A stretch of 64,000 nucleotides of DNA from Hibiscus mutabilis (Eukaryota > Streptophyta > Magnoliopsida > Malvales > Malvaceae), in NCBI GenBank assembly GCA_019671005.1, contig CM033732.1:8278886-8342885 (forward strand), read 5' to 3'. The position numbers were made by a program, and so were the translations under genes. Shown piece by piece: positions 1-11,206 of the stretch (positions are counted from its first letter, which is position 1; each line of letters starts with the position of its first letter). The notes beneath the pieces are model-generated. The model ran no database searches. It was not told where the DNA came from and worked only from the letters and a program-made list of their open reading frames with translations.

Positions 1-1139
1 ACTTATTTTTTATGGTAGAGAGATTAAAATGAATTTTTAGATATAGTACATGAATCTCTACTACACTTTAACCAGTTTTATAAGGTTTTAATAATTAATT
101 TTTTAATAAATAACTATCATTGAAATAATTAATTTTTTTTAAAGTTTTAAGAAATTATTTTTAAAATCTAATATAGACATTTATAACATTTTAAATTTTA
201 AAAATTAATTTCTCAATCAAGCGAGTGTGATAGAATTATAATCTTTATTATATTGATTGAAAATACTGTTATTCTTTCCCAAATATATAATTGAAACTTA
301 TTTTTCACTGGCAAATAGTTAAAATGTTTTTAATTTATTTAAAACTTGTAATACATCATATATAAAAACATGAAATATAAGGATTGAATTAAATAAATAT
401 AAATTATATAATTTTTGTAAAAGTTACAAAGACAACCATTAATTAAAATCAAACAGTACATCATACAATTGCAATGATAGTCGAAATATATATGGATAAG
501 GATGATACTTAAATTAAAATAAATTCAGGAAAATTCATAGCAGAGATCTCAAAATTTCCTAGGTTTAAATATATAAAAATTTGATTTAATTTTACATGAT
601 CCTTTTCATATTTATAAATATAAATTGATGGATAAATTTGATTGTATAATTCTTCAAGAACATAGAAAAAGATTGTCTTAAGATATAAATCTGCAAGGAA
701 AATATATAGAATATGATTAATTTAGGATATTGTGTTGAAATGAAAGCCAAATGCTAGCATTCATATTTGACTTTAGCCTCATTACGTTTAAGTCAACATA
801 ACTTTATCAGCAAATTGAAATTAATTATTATGGATTTACTTCATTTGGCCGGTATTTTATAATACAACCAACTAGGTTTGGCTATTATAAGACATTTGGA
901 AACCAGCAGGAAGATAACTGATGTCTGAACCGCCATCATTTATACTATATTTTTACAAATTATGTTTGATATATTTATTTATTTATTGTTTTCAGAACAG
1001 AAACAGCTCCTGCCTTTTAGCCACTTTGAAGATGATAATTAATTATTGTCTCACATTCTCTTTCCCTTCTACAAATCTCATCGTTTGTGTATTTAAACTA
1101 TTTATGTTTTTTATTGTATTTAAAATATTAATATTTTAA
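1..1139. other. AT-rich intergenic DNA, no feature recognised
   Basis: Very AT-rich sequence with short homopolymer runs. The only open frame (921-1139) is short, low in complexity and resembles nothing I know. I see no RNA gene, terminal repeat or recognisable transposon end here. Confidence 0.6.
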
Positions 1140-1330
1140 TCAAATATGTTGGTTTAAGTGGTAAGTAGTTTGGTATCATTTAAGCAAGTTTCAAGTTTGA
1201 TGATTGTGGATGCAGAAAATCTCAGTTGGGAGACTCACCCACCAAAATTAGGTGTGTGACGCGGGTTGGTCTAGATTAGTCAAGGCTAAGCCCTGAGGAA
1301 CCGGGAGGGCAACCAACAAAATATATTAAT
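1140..1330 (+). mobile_element. tRNA-derived SINE-like repeat
   Basis: The start reads like a Pol III A box (GGTTTAAGTGGTAAGTAG, about 1151-1168), followed about 30 bases later by a degenerate B box (TTTCAAGTTTGATG). A GC-richer body follows (TTGGGAGACTCACCC, then GGTTGGTCTAGATTAGTC). The same order of blocks occurs in the split SINE that resumes at 5528, which has GTTGGGAGGGTCGCC and GGATTAGTCAAGC. A tRNA-derived head plus a family-specific body is the known plan of plant SINEs. I could not define clear target-site duplications, so the boundaries are approximate. Confidence 0.5.
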
Positions 1331-1984
1331 GTTTTATATAAATTTTGGGGTTAGGATCCACTTACACAATTTAAAACTCAATTATTTTTACACATTTTGG
1401 ACGTTGGATGAGTGTAATAAATGACTACGATTATTTCTTTATCTCTTTTTTTTCATATGATAATCTTTACATTTTCTATTATTAATCTCAATCATCCATT
1501 TACCTTTATCTAATGATCCAAAAAAGGCGTAAAACTTTCAAGTTTTATATAGTATAAGATGATCATATCTCTAATTTTTGATATATTTATATATTTTTCG
1601 TATTATTCTTTTATCTTATCATATTCATGTTAATATAATTATGTTAGATCTAAATTATCGTAACTCCTTATGTATACATCTTCCTGTTGTTATTGTTTAT
1701 GATTTCAGAAAGAGGTTATTATTACCAAAAAAAACTTAGTTATTTTCTAATCCACACCGTCCTAACTCAAGTTGTTATATTGACATTTTATTAATATTAT
1801 ATAGTTGTTGTCTCTCTCTTTTTATTTATTTATTTATTTTCAATGACTTAATTGTATTAAACAAATAACAATTGGAGCGTTGACAAATCACTTACCAAGT
1901 TAATTATTATGTTGATATCAAGAACAACAAGAAGGTTAGGGTATTACAATTATTAATTCTAGCTATAAAAGAAAAATAATACCA
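1331..1984. other. AT-rich intergenic DNA
   Basis: I see no gene, terminal repeat or structured motif in this stretch. Confidence 0.5.
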
Positions 1985-2360
1985 ACAATCAGTTAGTCTA
2001 GTGGAATTAGGGTGTATTTGGTTCGGTTTAGTTTTTTAACAAAATATGAAGGAACCATAATATGCGGTTTAATATCCAAACTTAGAACACAAATATGTAG
2101 TCTAATATATTGTTTGATTAAATCCAAACTTAAATATTCAACATCATAAAACAACTCATGAATAGTAAATATTATAAAAACATATTCCAATTTGAAACAT
2201 AATATTCAGTCAACTTAATATTATAAAACCATATCTAAATATTCAATGAGACTATCTTAAAAAAACAAATCCAAATATTTCAAGAGACTATCTTTAAAAT
2301 ATATTTGATGTGTGTCATAATGTTTTTTTTTAATTCGGGTTGATATGGAATAAAAGAGTT

Positions 2361-3107
2361 TGAAAGGCTTGTTACACGCTCGAATCGATCTTCGATTACT
2401 GTCAAGAGGGTTGTTTTTTATGTTTGGTTGAATTGGCTAAAACCGATAAAAAATTGGACAAAATGCACAAGGATTTTAGAGTGGTTCGGCTTTCTAATCA
2501 AAGCCTACATTCACAACTTTAGCACACCACTAAGGATTTCCCAATTCACTATGAATTCTTCCCCTTTTCAAGGCTTAGGAGGAAACCTTTACAACCCTAT
2601 CTTTTACTGGCTAAGATAGAACCAACTCTAGTTTTTGTCTAAGCTAAACTAGAACCTCTCCTTTTACAAGGGATTTGTTTGGTAAACTAAATACCTCACA
2701 AGGTTGGCGTTTATACAATTTAAGCTCACTAGAAAGAGTACAAAAGATATACAAATAAGCAATCTCTAGAATATGTACAAGAGAAATGAACACATAAGAA
2801 TTGGACTCAAATTCTCTTGATCAACATACTTGGATATATTCCCTCTACTTCTTCAAATGTCTTTGGCTTGTATTTATAGTGTAGAATGAAAAACTAGCCG
2901 TTAAAAATTAGCGTTAGAAAACTAGTCGTTAAAAACTAGCCGTTGGGGACTTTTAAATTACTTGAAAATATATGTTTGAGTCAAAAACACTTTTAAAAGC
3001 TTTCAAACATATTTTTCAAATTAAATAGACTTTAAATTGTTTTTGCAACATTTGTTCAAGTCCAAAAATATTTTTCACTTTGTTATATCAAAATAAATAT
3101 CTCAACA
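2361..3107 (-). repeat. Copia element 1, 3' LTR
   Basis: Left LTR, the 3' one in the element's own orientation. It aligns along its whole length with 4638-5377 with few differences, implying a fairly recent insertion. A TATA-like box on the minus strand (ACTATAAATA, complement of 2871-2880) marks the likely U3/R boundary. Confidence 0.85.
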
Positions 3108-3780
3108 ATCTCCCCCTTTTTGATATAACGAAAACATTTGAAAAATTATTTTTGAGATTGCTCCCCTTAGGAAAATAATTTTAGAAAAAAGAATATTTGT
3201 GAAAAATGTTTAAGACCCCCCATTTTCTTTTTGAAATTGAAATTTTCAAACATATCTCTCCCCCTTTTTGTTATATCAAAAATAATTTCAAAAAAAAGTT
3301 TGAAATCTCATTAAGTTCAAAACACCAAATGTTGAAAAATTGAAGTACCAATTGATAAACATACCGATTGTTGGTGTAAAATAAAAATGGATATAAGATT
3401 TAAAAAAAAAAATCAAAAGCTCACCCTTAAACAAAGCATTCCATTTTAATAAATTTAGCTCAAATGCTTGACACTTAAAAGACATTGAATTTCAAGATAA
3501 AATCAAATTAAGAGCATATGAAATTCATTTTATCCAGGACTTTAAAAAAAAACCTAATAAATAAAGAATTAGTATAGAGGTTATTTTCTTCATTTGTGTG
3601 ACTAGAGCATTTCCATATCTTTGCTTTGCTTGCCATTGCTCCAAACACACCTACAAAAGACATTTACTTGATTTTTGGTATCCAAATTGCTTTGAATCCA
3701 TTGACATTAGTCACAATGTCTTTAGTTCTCTTAGGAACTCATACTTGTCTAATCCTATAAGTTTTTCTTTTCTTTGTAGG

Positions 3781-4347
3781 ACAAGTGTGCAAAGAATGAC
3801 CATGATAATGACAATGTGAGCATTTTGCCATTATGTGACAAGATGAATTATTAAAAATAATTTATTTTTCTTTTGTTAAGCTTTCAAGCTTAACTTTCAA
3901 ATCAAGATTTTCTTTTTCTAAAACTCCATTGCTTGTTTTTGAAAACTCTAAATCATTTTTCAAAATTTCATTTTGGTTTTCAAAATCCAATTTTGTTTTC
4001 AAAAGAAAATCGTTTTCAAATTTAAGTTTAGAAATCATTTTCTTAAATTTGGAATTCATGGTCTCAAATTTCAAAAATAATTCATCGAAAGCATTTTGTA
4101 ACTCGTCAAATGTATATGAATTTAATTCACTTGAGTTAGAAGATACCTCGGGCTCATCGAGAGCCAAAACACCATCCACCTTTGGATTGGAGAGAAGGTT
4201 TGCACATGATTGATCATCATCTTTCTTTTCTCCCTTCTTGTTTCCATATAGCTTCTCAAGCTTCTCCCAAATTTCTTTTGCATGTGGAGACTTTCTTGGA
4301 AACGTCTTCAATGAGGCCACAAAGAAGAGTATGCATCGCCTTTGCAT
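3781..4347 (-). pseudogene. Copia element 1 gag remnant with coiled coil and CCHC zinc knuckle
   Basis: The open frame 4347-3862 encodes about 161 residues. An N-terminal block containing AKEIWEKLEKLYGNKK matches the UBN2-type gag of plant Copia elements, followed by an acidic Ser-rich linker and a Lys/Glu/Leu-rich coiled coil. After one stop codon (3862-3864) the same frame continues into a perfect CX2CX4HX4C knuckle, CSHCHYHGHSLHTC (3822 down to 3781). Further on is a VWVPK motif of the kind seen in Sirevirus gag. The protein would coat and package element RNA in virus-like particles. The stop separates capsid and knuckle, so this copy is probably dead. The usual pol domains are absent. Confidence 0.75.
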
Positions 4348-4637
4348 TTAGCTTCACCTTTGTGTCATTTGTACTCATTTGCTTCTTCTTCTTCTTCTTC
4401 TTAGGAGCTTCCAAGTATCCATCTTCAATGATATCCCAAACCTCAAAATAGAGAGATTTGATGAAATACTTTATGATGTTGCTCTATTGGAAGAATACTT
4501 CTCATTTGAAGAGCGGAGGACACGAGATAGAGCGACCTTCTTCAAATCTTGCCATTTTCTTGAACAGTGGACTTTGAGCAAATGATCTTTACTCCCGGAT
4601 GTTAGTCCTTCGATGAAGACGAGGCTCTGCTAGCACT

Positions 4638-5377
4638 TGAAAGGCTTGCTGCACGCTTGAATCGATCTTCAATTATTGTCAAGAGGGTTGTTTTTTTTAT
4701 GTTTGGTTGAATTGGCTAAAACCGATAAAAAATTGGACAAAATGCACAAGGATTTTAGAGTGGTTCGACTTTCTAACCAAAGCCTACATCCACTACCTTA
4801 GCACACTACTAAGGATTTCCCAATTCACTATGAATTCTTCCCTTTTTCAAGGCTTAAGAGGAAACCTTTACAACCCCATCTTTTACTGGCTAAGATAGAA
4901 CCAACTCTAGTTTTTGTCTAAGGCTAAACTAGAACCTCTCCTTTTACAAGGGATTTGTTTGGTAAACTAAATACCTCACAAGGTGGGTTTTTACACAATT
5001 TAAGCTAACTAGAAATAGTACAAAAGATATACAAATAAGCACTCTCTAGAATATGTACAAGAGAAATGAAGAAATAAAAATTGGACTCAAATTATCTTGA
5101 TCAACATACTTGGATATATTATCTCTACTTCTTCTTCAAGTATCTTTGGCTTGTATTTATAGTGTAGAATGAAAAACTAGCCGTTAAAAACTAGCTGTTG
5201 GAAAACTAGCCGTTGGGGACTTTTAAATTACTTGAAAATATATGTTTGAGTCAAAAACACTTTTAAAAGCTTTCAAACATATTTTTCAAATTAAATAGAC
5301 TTTAAATTGTTTTTGCAATATTTTTTCAAGTCCAAAAATATTTTTCACTTTGTTATATCAAAATAAATATCTCATCA
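4638..5377 (-). repeat. Copia element 1, 5' LTR
   Basis: Right LTR, the 5' one in the element's orientation. A minus-strand TATA box (CTATAAATAC, about 5153-5162) is conserved with the other LTR. The following bases (5378-5382, GAGTT) match the five bases left of 2361. Confidence 0.85.
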
Positions 5378-5923
5378 GAGTTACATATGGAAAACCCGAA
5401 ACCGAACTGAATTGAGAAGCATGATTTTTAAACCGAAAACCAAACCTCAACATGCAAACCTGAACCGAACCGCATACCCCGGTTCGAGTTGATTTTCTCT
5501 ATTTCTTTTCTCACCCCTAAGTGGAATGATGCAGTGGATCTCTTAAGCAAGGTCAAGAGTTCATATCCCGACGATGTGAATAGAGCAAATTAGGTTGGGA
5601 GGGTCGCCCTCATAATGAGTCGATACATTATCCGATTTGGATTAGTCAAGCAATAGGTTGGATACTTTATTGTACTTGTAATTTCTCTTTAATCAACTTG
5701 GTTTCTAATATTTTTCAACAAAACCTTGCTTTCTAGTATAATTTACTTTTAATCAATTAACCTTTAAATTGCTAAACATTTTGTCGTCCAGCTTTGGGTA
5801 TCAAAGAATTTCTACTTATAAAGATAAGTAAAAGGAGGGCCATTTTGCATACATTAAAAGTAAATGTAATGATTTTATTTTTATGCTACAACTTCCAATT
5901 AGAACAATAGTTACCATCCATAT

Positions 5924-6857
5924 TGTTGGGCTCGAAATCAATCAACCGAATCGCCAAGAGGGTTGAATTTGCTTCCCGAATGAATTGGCTAAAACGAAAA
6001 AATAGTGGTCAATCTTGCATGATGATTTTAGAGTGATTCGACTACTCAACCGAGTCTACATCCACTACCTTAGCACACCACTAAGGATTTCCCAATTCAC
6101 TGCAATGAATTCTTCCTTTTAAGGTCAAATGGATAACCTTACAACCCTATCTTTTCAATGGCTAAGATAGAACCACTCTAGTTTTTCCTTAGGCTAAACT
6201 AGAACCTCTCCCTTTTACAAGGTAATTTGTGTAAACAATGAAAACCTCACAAGGTGGGTTTTTACAATAATTAAGTTCACAAGAGTGTAAAAAATAAAAT
6301 AATGAAAAACACTCTATACAATATATACAAGAGAAATGAAGAATAAAATACTTAAATGCTATTTCTCTTGATCATGAAGTTTTGATATGTTCTCTTACTA
6401 TCTTAAAGTGTCCCAAGCTTGCTTTTATTTATGGCCACTAGGGATGTTTTAGAGCCATTGGGAAGTCATAAAGTCGAGCTTTAAATTCTCACTTGCACAG
6501 AGGTTTCAGAACCTTTACCAGAGGTTTCGAAACCTTTAAAATATAGCCATTGTAGAGCCATGGTTTCGAAACCTTTGATAAAGATTTCGAAACCTTTGGT
6601 TTCAATTCCATGCCATTCTGCCTGAAAGGTTTCGAAACCATCAAATAGTGGTATCGAAACCTTATTTAAAACCATGAAAATTTGGCTATCTTTTAACTCT
6701 TTAAGGTATATAAACATATTGGGATGAGTCAAAACATTATGAAAACATTTAAAACATATTTTTCAAGTTTCAAGGACTTTTGAATTATTTTTGAAATATT
6801 TAAACATGTCCAAAATATTTTTCACATAATTTGTTATATCAAAATATTTGCTCAACA
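5924..6857 (-). repeat. Copia element 2, 3' LTR
   Basis: Left LTR. Its outer end TGTTGGGC and inner end (TGTTGAGC on the minus strand) match the right copy. A run of near-identical palindromes lies at 6500-6662, inside U3 when read on the minus strand. Confidence 0.85.
6500..6662. repeat. GGTTTCGAAACC palindrome cluster in element 2 LTR
   Basis: About six copies of the 12-bp palindrome GGTTTCGAAACC, exact or with one or two changes, occur within some 160 bases (for example AGGTTTCGAAACCTTT near 6522 and TGGTTTCGAAACC near 6560). The counterpart in the other LTR is 8943-9096. Confidence 0.8.
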
Positions 6858-7523
6858 ATCTCTCTCTTTTTGATATAACAAAACTTCTTTGAAAATTTGT
6901 TTTTGACAAAAGCTCCCCCTTAATTTTTCACTTACTTCTCCCCCCTTTTTTGTTATATAAAAAGTAATTCAAATCTTTATAGTACATAATAGCAATGTAG
7001 AGTAAGTTAACATAAAAAGTTTAAGTACAAAATATTTGAAAAATAAAACTCCCCTTACTAAAGCATTCCATTGAAATTTTAGCTCAAATACGTGACACTT
7101 AAGAAATTGAATTTCAACATAGGGTTATAAAGATTTAAGAGCACATGAAATTCAATGTATCCAAGTCTTAAAAAAACTTTATGCAATAATATGAATAAAA
7201 CATGTTAAGAACATATATGCACAAAGCATTACAAAATGCCATGCACTTAAAAAAATATCAAACAAATATGAACATTTAGAACATCAAAAAATAGGCAACC
7301 AAATAAATAATCAAAATTAAGGTTAGAATTTACCCATCTTTCTTCATTTGTGTGACTAGAGCATTCAAATATCCTTGTTTTTCTTACTATTGCTCCAACA
7401 CACCTACAAGAGACATTCATTTGATTTTTGGTATCCAAATTGCTTTGGATCCATTGACATGTCTCTAGTTCCCTTAGGAACCCATACTTGTCTAATTTTA
7501 TAAGATTTTCTTTTCTTAATTGG

Positions 7524-8164
7524 ACAAGTATCTAAAGAATGACCATGATAATGGCAATGTGAGCATAATTACTTTCTCTTTAGTTAAGCTTTCACGCTTA
7601 ACTTTTAAATCAAAATTTTCTTTTGCAAAATCTTCACACCTCATTTTTGAAAGCTCTAAATTATTTTTCAAAGTTTCATTTTGGCTCTCAAAATCAACCT
7701 TTGTTTAAAAAAAATCATTTTTTTAAATTTGAAATTATTTTCTTGTATTTGAAATTCATGGTCTCAAATTCCAAAAATAATTCATCAAAAGAATATGAAT
7801 TAAATTCATTTGAGTTAGAAGATACATCGTGCTCATCGAGAGCCATCAAACAATCCACCTTAGGAATTGAGAGGAGGTTTGCACGTGATGAAGCATCATA
7901 TTTCTTCCCATCCTCCATTCTTGTTGCCATGAGTTTCTCAAGCTTCTCCCATATCTCTTTGGCGCTTTTGCATATAGAAACTTTCTTGGAAACATCTTCA
8001 TTGAGGCCACAAAGAAGAGTATGCATAGCCTTGGCATTTAGCTTTGCCTTCATTGTGTCATTTGGACTCCTTTTCTTCTTAGGAACTTTCATGTGACCAT
8101 CTTCGATTATCTTCCAAACATCAAGAGCTAATGCTTGGATGAAATACTTTATTAAATTGCTCAA
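7524..8164 (-). pseudogene. Copia element 2 gag remnant with CCHC knuckle
   Basis: The frame 8164-7715 (149 codons) carries the Copia gag block with ALALDVWKIIEDGH near the start, then KSAKEIWEKLEKL in the middle. It covers more of the capsid N-terminus than the copy in element 1. Downstream, in another frame, is a perfect CX2CX4HX4C knuckle, CSHCHYHGHSLDTC (7565 down to 7524). A frameshift between the two makes this a pseudogene. No protease, integrase, RT or RNase H sequence lies between the LTRs. Gag of this type assembles the particle, and enzymes would have to come from another element. Confidence 0.75.
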
Positions 8165-8338
8165 ATGGAAGTATGCATCTCATTTGAAGAGTTGAGGACA
8201 CATGATAGAGCGACCTTCTTCAAATAAAATCATTGCAGAACCGCTTACCATTTGAAAACTTGAATCGGTGAATTTCGAGTAATCGATCTTTACTCATGGA
8301 TTTTATTCTTTTGATGGAGATGAGGCTTTGATACCAAT

Positions 8339-9296
8339 TGTTGGGCACGAAATTGATCAACCGAATCGCCAAAATGGTTGAATTTTTTTTCCAAATAAAT
8401 TGGATAAAATCGAAAAAATAGTGGACAATATTGCACGATGATTTTAGAGTGGTTCGACTACTCAACCGAGTCTACATCCACTACCTTGGCACACCACTAA
8501 GGATTTCCCAATTCACTACTATGAATTCCTCCTTTTGAGGACAAAGGGATAACCTTACAACCCTATCTTTTCAATGGCTAAGATAGAACCACTCTAGTCT
8601 TTCCTTAGGCTAAACTAGAAGCCCTCCCTTTTACAAGGTAATTTGTGTAAACAATGAAAACCTCACAAGGTGGGTGTTTACAAGAATTAAGCTCACAAGA
8701 GTGTAAAGAATAAAACAATGAAAAACACTCTCTATACAATATATACAAGAGAAATGAAGAATAAGAGACTTAAATGTTATTTCTCTTGATCATGAAGCTT
8801 GGATATGTTCTCTTTCCATCTTCAAGTGTCCCAAGATTGCTTTTATAGTGTGGAATGATATTCTAACTGTTTATGGCCGTTGGGGATGTTTTGGAGCCAT
8901 TGGGAAGTCATAAAGTTGAGCTTTAAATTCCCACATGCACAAAGGTTTTGAAACCTTTACCAGAGGTTTCGAAACCTTTACCAAAGATTTCGAAACCTTA
9001 AGGAGGATTTGAAAAATATAGCCGTTACAGAGCCATGGTTTCAATTCCATGCCATCTGCCCGAAAGGTTTCGAAGCCATCAAATAGAGGAATCGAAACCT
9101 TCTTTAAAAACATGAAAATTTGGCTATCGTTTGACTCTTTAAGGTATATAAACATAGTGGGATGAGTCAAAATATTATGAAAATATTTAAAAACATATTT
9201 TTCAAGTTTCGAGGACTTTTGAATTATTTTTGAAATATTTAAACAAGTCCAAAATATTTTTCACATAATTTGTTATATCAAAATATTTGCTCTACT
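8339..9296 (-). repeat. Copia element 2, 5' LTR
   Basis: Right LTR, more diverged from its partner than the two LTRs of element 1 are from each other, so this insertion looks older. A TATA-like box on the minus strand (CTATAAAAGC, about 8838-8847) is present. The last base of the outer CA dinucleotide has mutated, but the 5-bp TSD is intact. Confidence 0.85.
8943..9096. repeat. GGTTTCGAAACC palindrome cluster, second LTR copy
   Basis: This is the same cluster in the right LTR of element 2. Several copies have decayed at the central CG (for example TTTTGAAACC), as expected for deamination of methylated cytosine. Confidence 0.75.
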
Positions 9297-9301
9297 CATA
9301 T

Positions 9302-9626
9302 ACATTAGTATCGATCATTACAAGTATACAACTGATAATTATAGAATTACAATCAATACTTCTCAAAAAATAAAAAATTACAATCAATAGGGTACATTTG
9401 TTTTATGTAATTTATTTTACAAAAAATATTTTCTTTATCTTCAGGTGTTTGGTTGGCGTAAAATAAATTACCAATGTAATTCATTTTCCTAGTCAACATA
9501 ATTTCTTTTGTATTTTCTATAGTGTTTTACGGTCTAATTTTTCATAAAACATTTTTTGAACTCTTCACTTTAAAGCATAAACACTCAAAACAATATTATT
9601 TTATGTAATTAATACAATATAAAACA
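9302..9626. other. AT-rich spacer between Copia element 2 and the Tekay-like LTR
   Basis: No gene. Repeated TGTAATTTATTTTAC and GTAAAATAAATTAC-like strings give a weak inverted-repeat character, as in decayed MITEs, but I could not find two matching ends. Confidence 0.4.
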
Positions 9627-10152
9627 TGTAACACCCTCAACCCAGATGTCATATTTGGGCCTCAAGCCCAAACTTGCTACCATAAAATTTTGACCTAATT
9701 TTTCCCAAATAACATTTCATTGCTCAAACATCTATCAAATTCAAATATTTCAATCATTGATAAATACTTAAAACGCTACATGGGAGCTTTATTTGAACAT
9801 ACAGTTATAAAAGCATTCGACTCACAATTTAAATCCAAATTATGAGTTATAATACAAAACATAAGGTCCTACGAATACATAGCCCAAATAAATCTAAGTA
9901 ATGTACTCAGAATAAGTTAATGCTAAAATCCTACTCCGATGGTGCTCTGCCAATGCACAAGCTAACCTACTAATCTGCAAACGAAAATAACAATTTCGAA
10001 CACTGAGCTAACAAAGCTCAATGGATACACTTCCACTCTAATATGCTTCATGCAAATCATAAATATGAGCATGAAGCTAAAGATGATATCATGGCAATAC
10101 AATAACGGATGACGTTACCTCTAGACGGCTAAACACATAGCAAGCAACAATA

Positions 10153-10868
10153 GATAAATAGCTTGTATCCGTAGAACATTTGACGTGACATAGATAATGA
10201 ATAAATAGGACTTGATATCATTCCAATTTCCATTATGAAAGTAATTAGTATTTCTGGCATTAAAAAATATTTTTGGCTAGTAATTATTCCAAAAAAGACT
10301 ATCAATACTGCAACAAAACCACTCATGCCCGGTAATGCAAGAGAAGCCATTGATAAGATACTGAACATCGTAAATATTTTTGGAATGGAAATAGCCATTC
10401 CGCTTATTTCGTCAAGATAAACAAGACGCATTCTATCATAACTCGCTCATGCCAAGAAAAAAAGTGCAGCACGATAAATCCATGAGATATTATTTGTAAA
10501 ATAGCTCCGTTGAGTCCCGTATGAGTTATATAACCAATTCCTATAATTATGAAACCCATATGAAATATGGAGGAATAAGCTATTCTTTTTTTAAATTTCG
10601 TTGTCCAAGAGATGTTGAAGCTGCATAAATTATCTGTATTGTACCCACTACTATCAACCAGGGGGAAAATATGGAATGAGCATGGGGTAATAATTCTATA
10701 TTGATATGAACTAATCCATATATGCTCCCATTTTTAATAAAAATCTGGCTAGAAGCATATAAGTACTGTAATGGGCCTCCATGTGGGTGTCTGGTAACCA
10801 CGTATGTAAGGTATAATCGGCGATTTGATAGCAAAAGCAATAAGAAACCCAATATAGAATATTAAGTT
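10153..10868 (-). pseudogene. ndhD: Nuclear copy of plastid DNA: ndhD fragment (NUPT)
   Basis: Minus-strand frames give stretches of plastid NADH dehydrogenase-like subunit 4: LIFYIGFLIAFAIKSP, then ELLPHAHSIFSPWLIVVGTI, then ASTSLGQRNLKK, then SMASLALPGMSGFVA and MSRQMFYGYKLF. In the chloroplast NdhD is a membrane subunit of the NDH complex that feeds electrons to plastoquinone. Here only the middle to C-terminal part is present, with no start or end, and with several frameshifts (for example near 10800 and between 10431 and 10580). It is therefore a non-functional plastid-to-nucleus transfer. Similarity stops near 10868 and 10153, and Tekay-like LTR sequence continues on both sides. Confidence 0.88.
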
Positions 10869-11206
10869 ACAAAGCACATATGAATCATACCATACAAACC
10901 TGGAATGAGGCCCGGTGTCACACAGCCTCGAGAACGTACACTGATACTCAGAATCTCTTATCGAGTATCTTTTGATGAGGCCCGATGTCACACAGCCTCG
11001 GAAACGTACATCTGATGTCTTATCTTATGGTGTTGTAATACACTCTCTAGGTATCCGGATCCCAACACGCAAGTTGACTCAATCAACAAGTGCCCTTACT
11101 TGGCACACAACATTACACTATCCACCAAGGATCTCTATTGTTGCTATTACAAACAAGTCACCCAAACCTTACCAAGTTATTACACATTATGCTCATACAT
11201 GAGGGT

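Larger units (their letters stand above)
2361..5377 (-). mobile_element. Copia element 1: gag-only, non-autonomous LTR retrotransposon
   Basis: Two direct repeats of about 0.74 kb (2361-3107 and 4638-5377) flank a 1530-bp internal region. A perfect 5-bp TSD GAGTT lies at 2356-2360 and 5378-5382. Read on the minus strand the LTRs start TGTTGAG or TGATGAG and end CCTTTCA. Next to the 5' LTR is a degenerate initiator-Met-tRNA primer site (TGCTAGCAGAGCC, complement of 4625-4637), and next to the 3' LTR a polypurine tract (AAAAAGGGGGAGAT, complement of 3108-3121). The internal region holds only a gag remnant and no protease, integrase or reverse transcriptase. It fits the known TR-GAG class of plant elements and probably moved with enzymes from a full-length Sirevirus-like Copia. 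Confidence 0.85.
2008..5519. mobile_element. hAT-type MITE, interrupted by Copia element 1
   Basis: Left end TTAGGGTG (2008-2015) and right end CACCCCTA (5512-5519) form short terminal inverted repeats of the TAGGGGTG type. Each is followed inward by GGTTCGGTT or its complement AACCGAACC. An exact 8-bp duplication AGTGGAAT flanks the element (2000-2007 and 5520-5527), which is the hallmark target-site size of the hAT superfamily. Without the Copia insertion (2361-5377) the element is only about 0.5 kb and has no transposase, so it is non-autonomous. Confidence 0.75.
1985..5700 (+). mobile_element. SINE split by a MITE (left part 1985-2007, right part 5528-about 5700)
   Basis: With the insertion 2008-5527 removed, the two flanks join into a tRNA-like head: A-box-like TAGTCTAGTGG (1995-2005), then across the gap AATGATGCAGTGGATC and a B-box-like GAGTTCATATCCC (about 5557-5569). 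A body with GTTGGGAGGGTCGCC and GGATTAGTCAAGC follows, resembling the SINE at 1140-1330. The insertion lies immediately after the A box, so this copy must be older than the hAT-type MITE and the Copia element inside it. The 3' boundary near 5700 is approximate. Confidence 0.5.
5924..9296 (-). mobile_element. Copia element 2: related gag-only LTR retrotransposon
   Basis: Direct repeats 5924-6857 and 8339-9296 flank a 1481-bp internal region. The TSD CATAT is perfect (5919-5923 and 9297-9301). On the minus strand the LTR starts TGTTGAGC and ends GCCCAACA. Two bases beyond the 5' LTR lies a clear initiator-Met-tRNA primer site, TGGTATCAAAGCC (complement of 8324-8336). The polypurine tract AAAAAGAGAGAGAT abuts the 3' LTR (complement of 6858-6871). 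The internal region carries only gag pieces. It is related to element 1 through its LTR ends, gag and knuckle, but its U3 differs by a cluster of GGTTTCGAAACC palindromes. Confidence 0.87.

Noticed and set aside
921..1139. 72-codon plus-strand frame in AT-rich DNA
   Set aside because: Low complexity, no domain, no promoter or splice context.
7623..8096. 157-codon plus-strand frame across Copia element 2
   Set aside because: It is the antisense shadow of the gag remnant, whose minus-strand frame shows clear family motifs.
10129..10991. Functional organelle-type NADH dehydrogenase gene
   Set aside because: Several frameshifts, no start or end of the gene, and surrounding sequence is a retrotransposon LTR.
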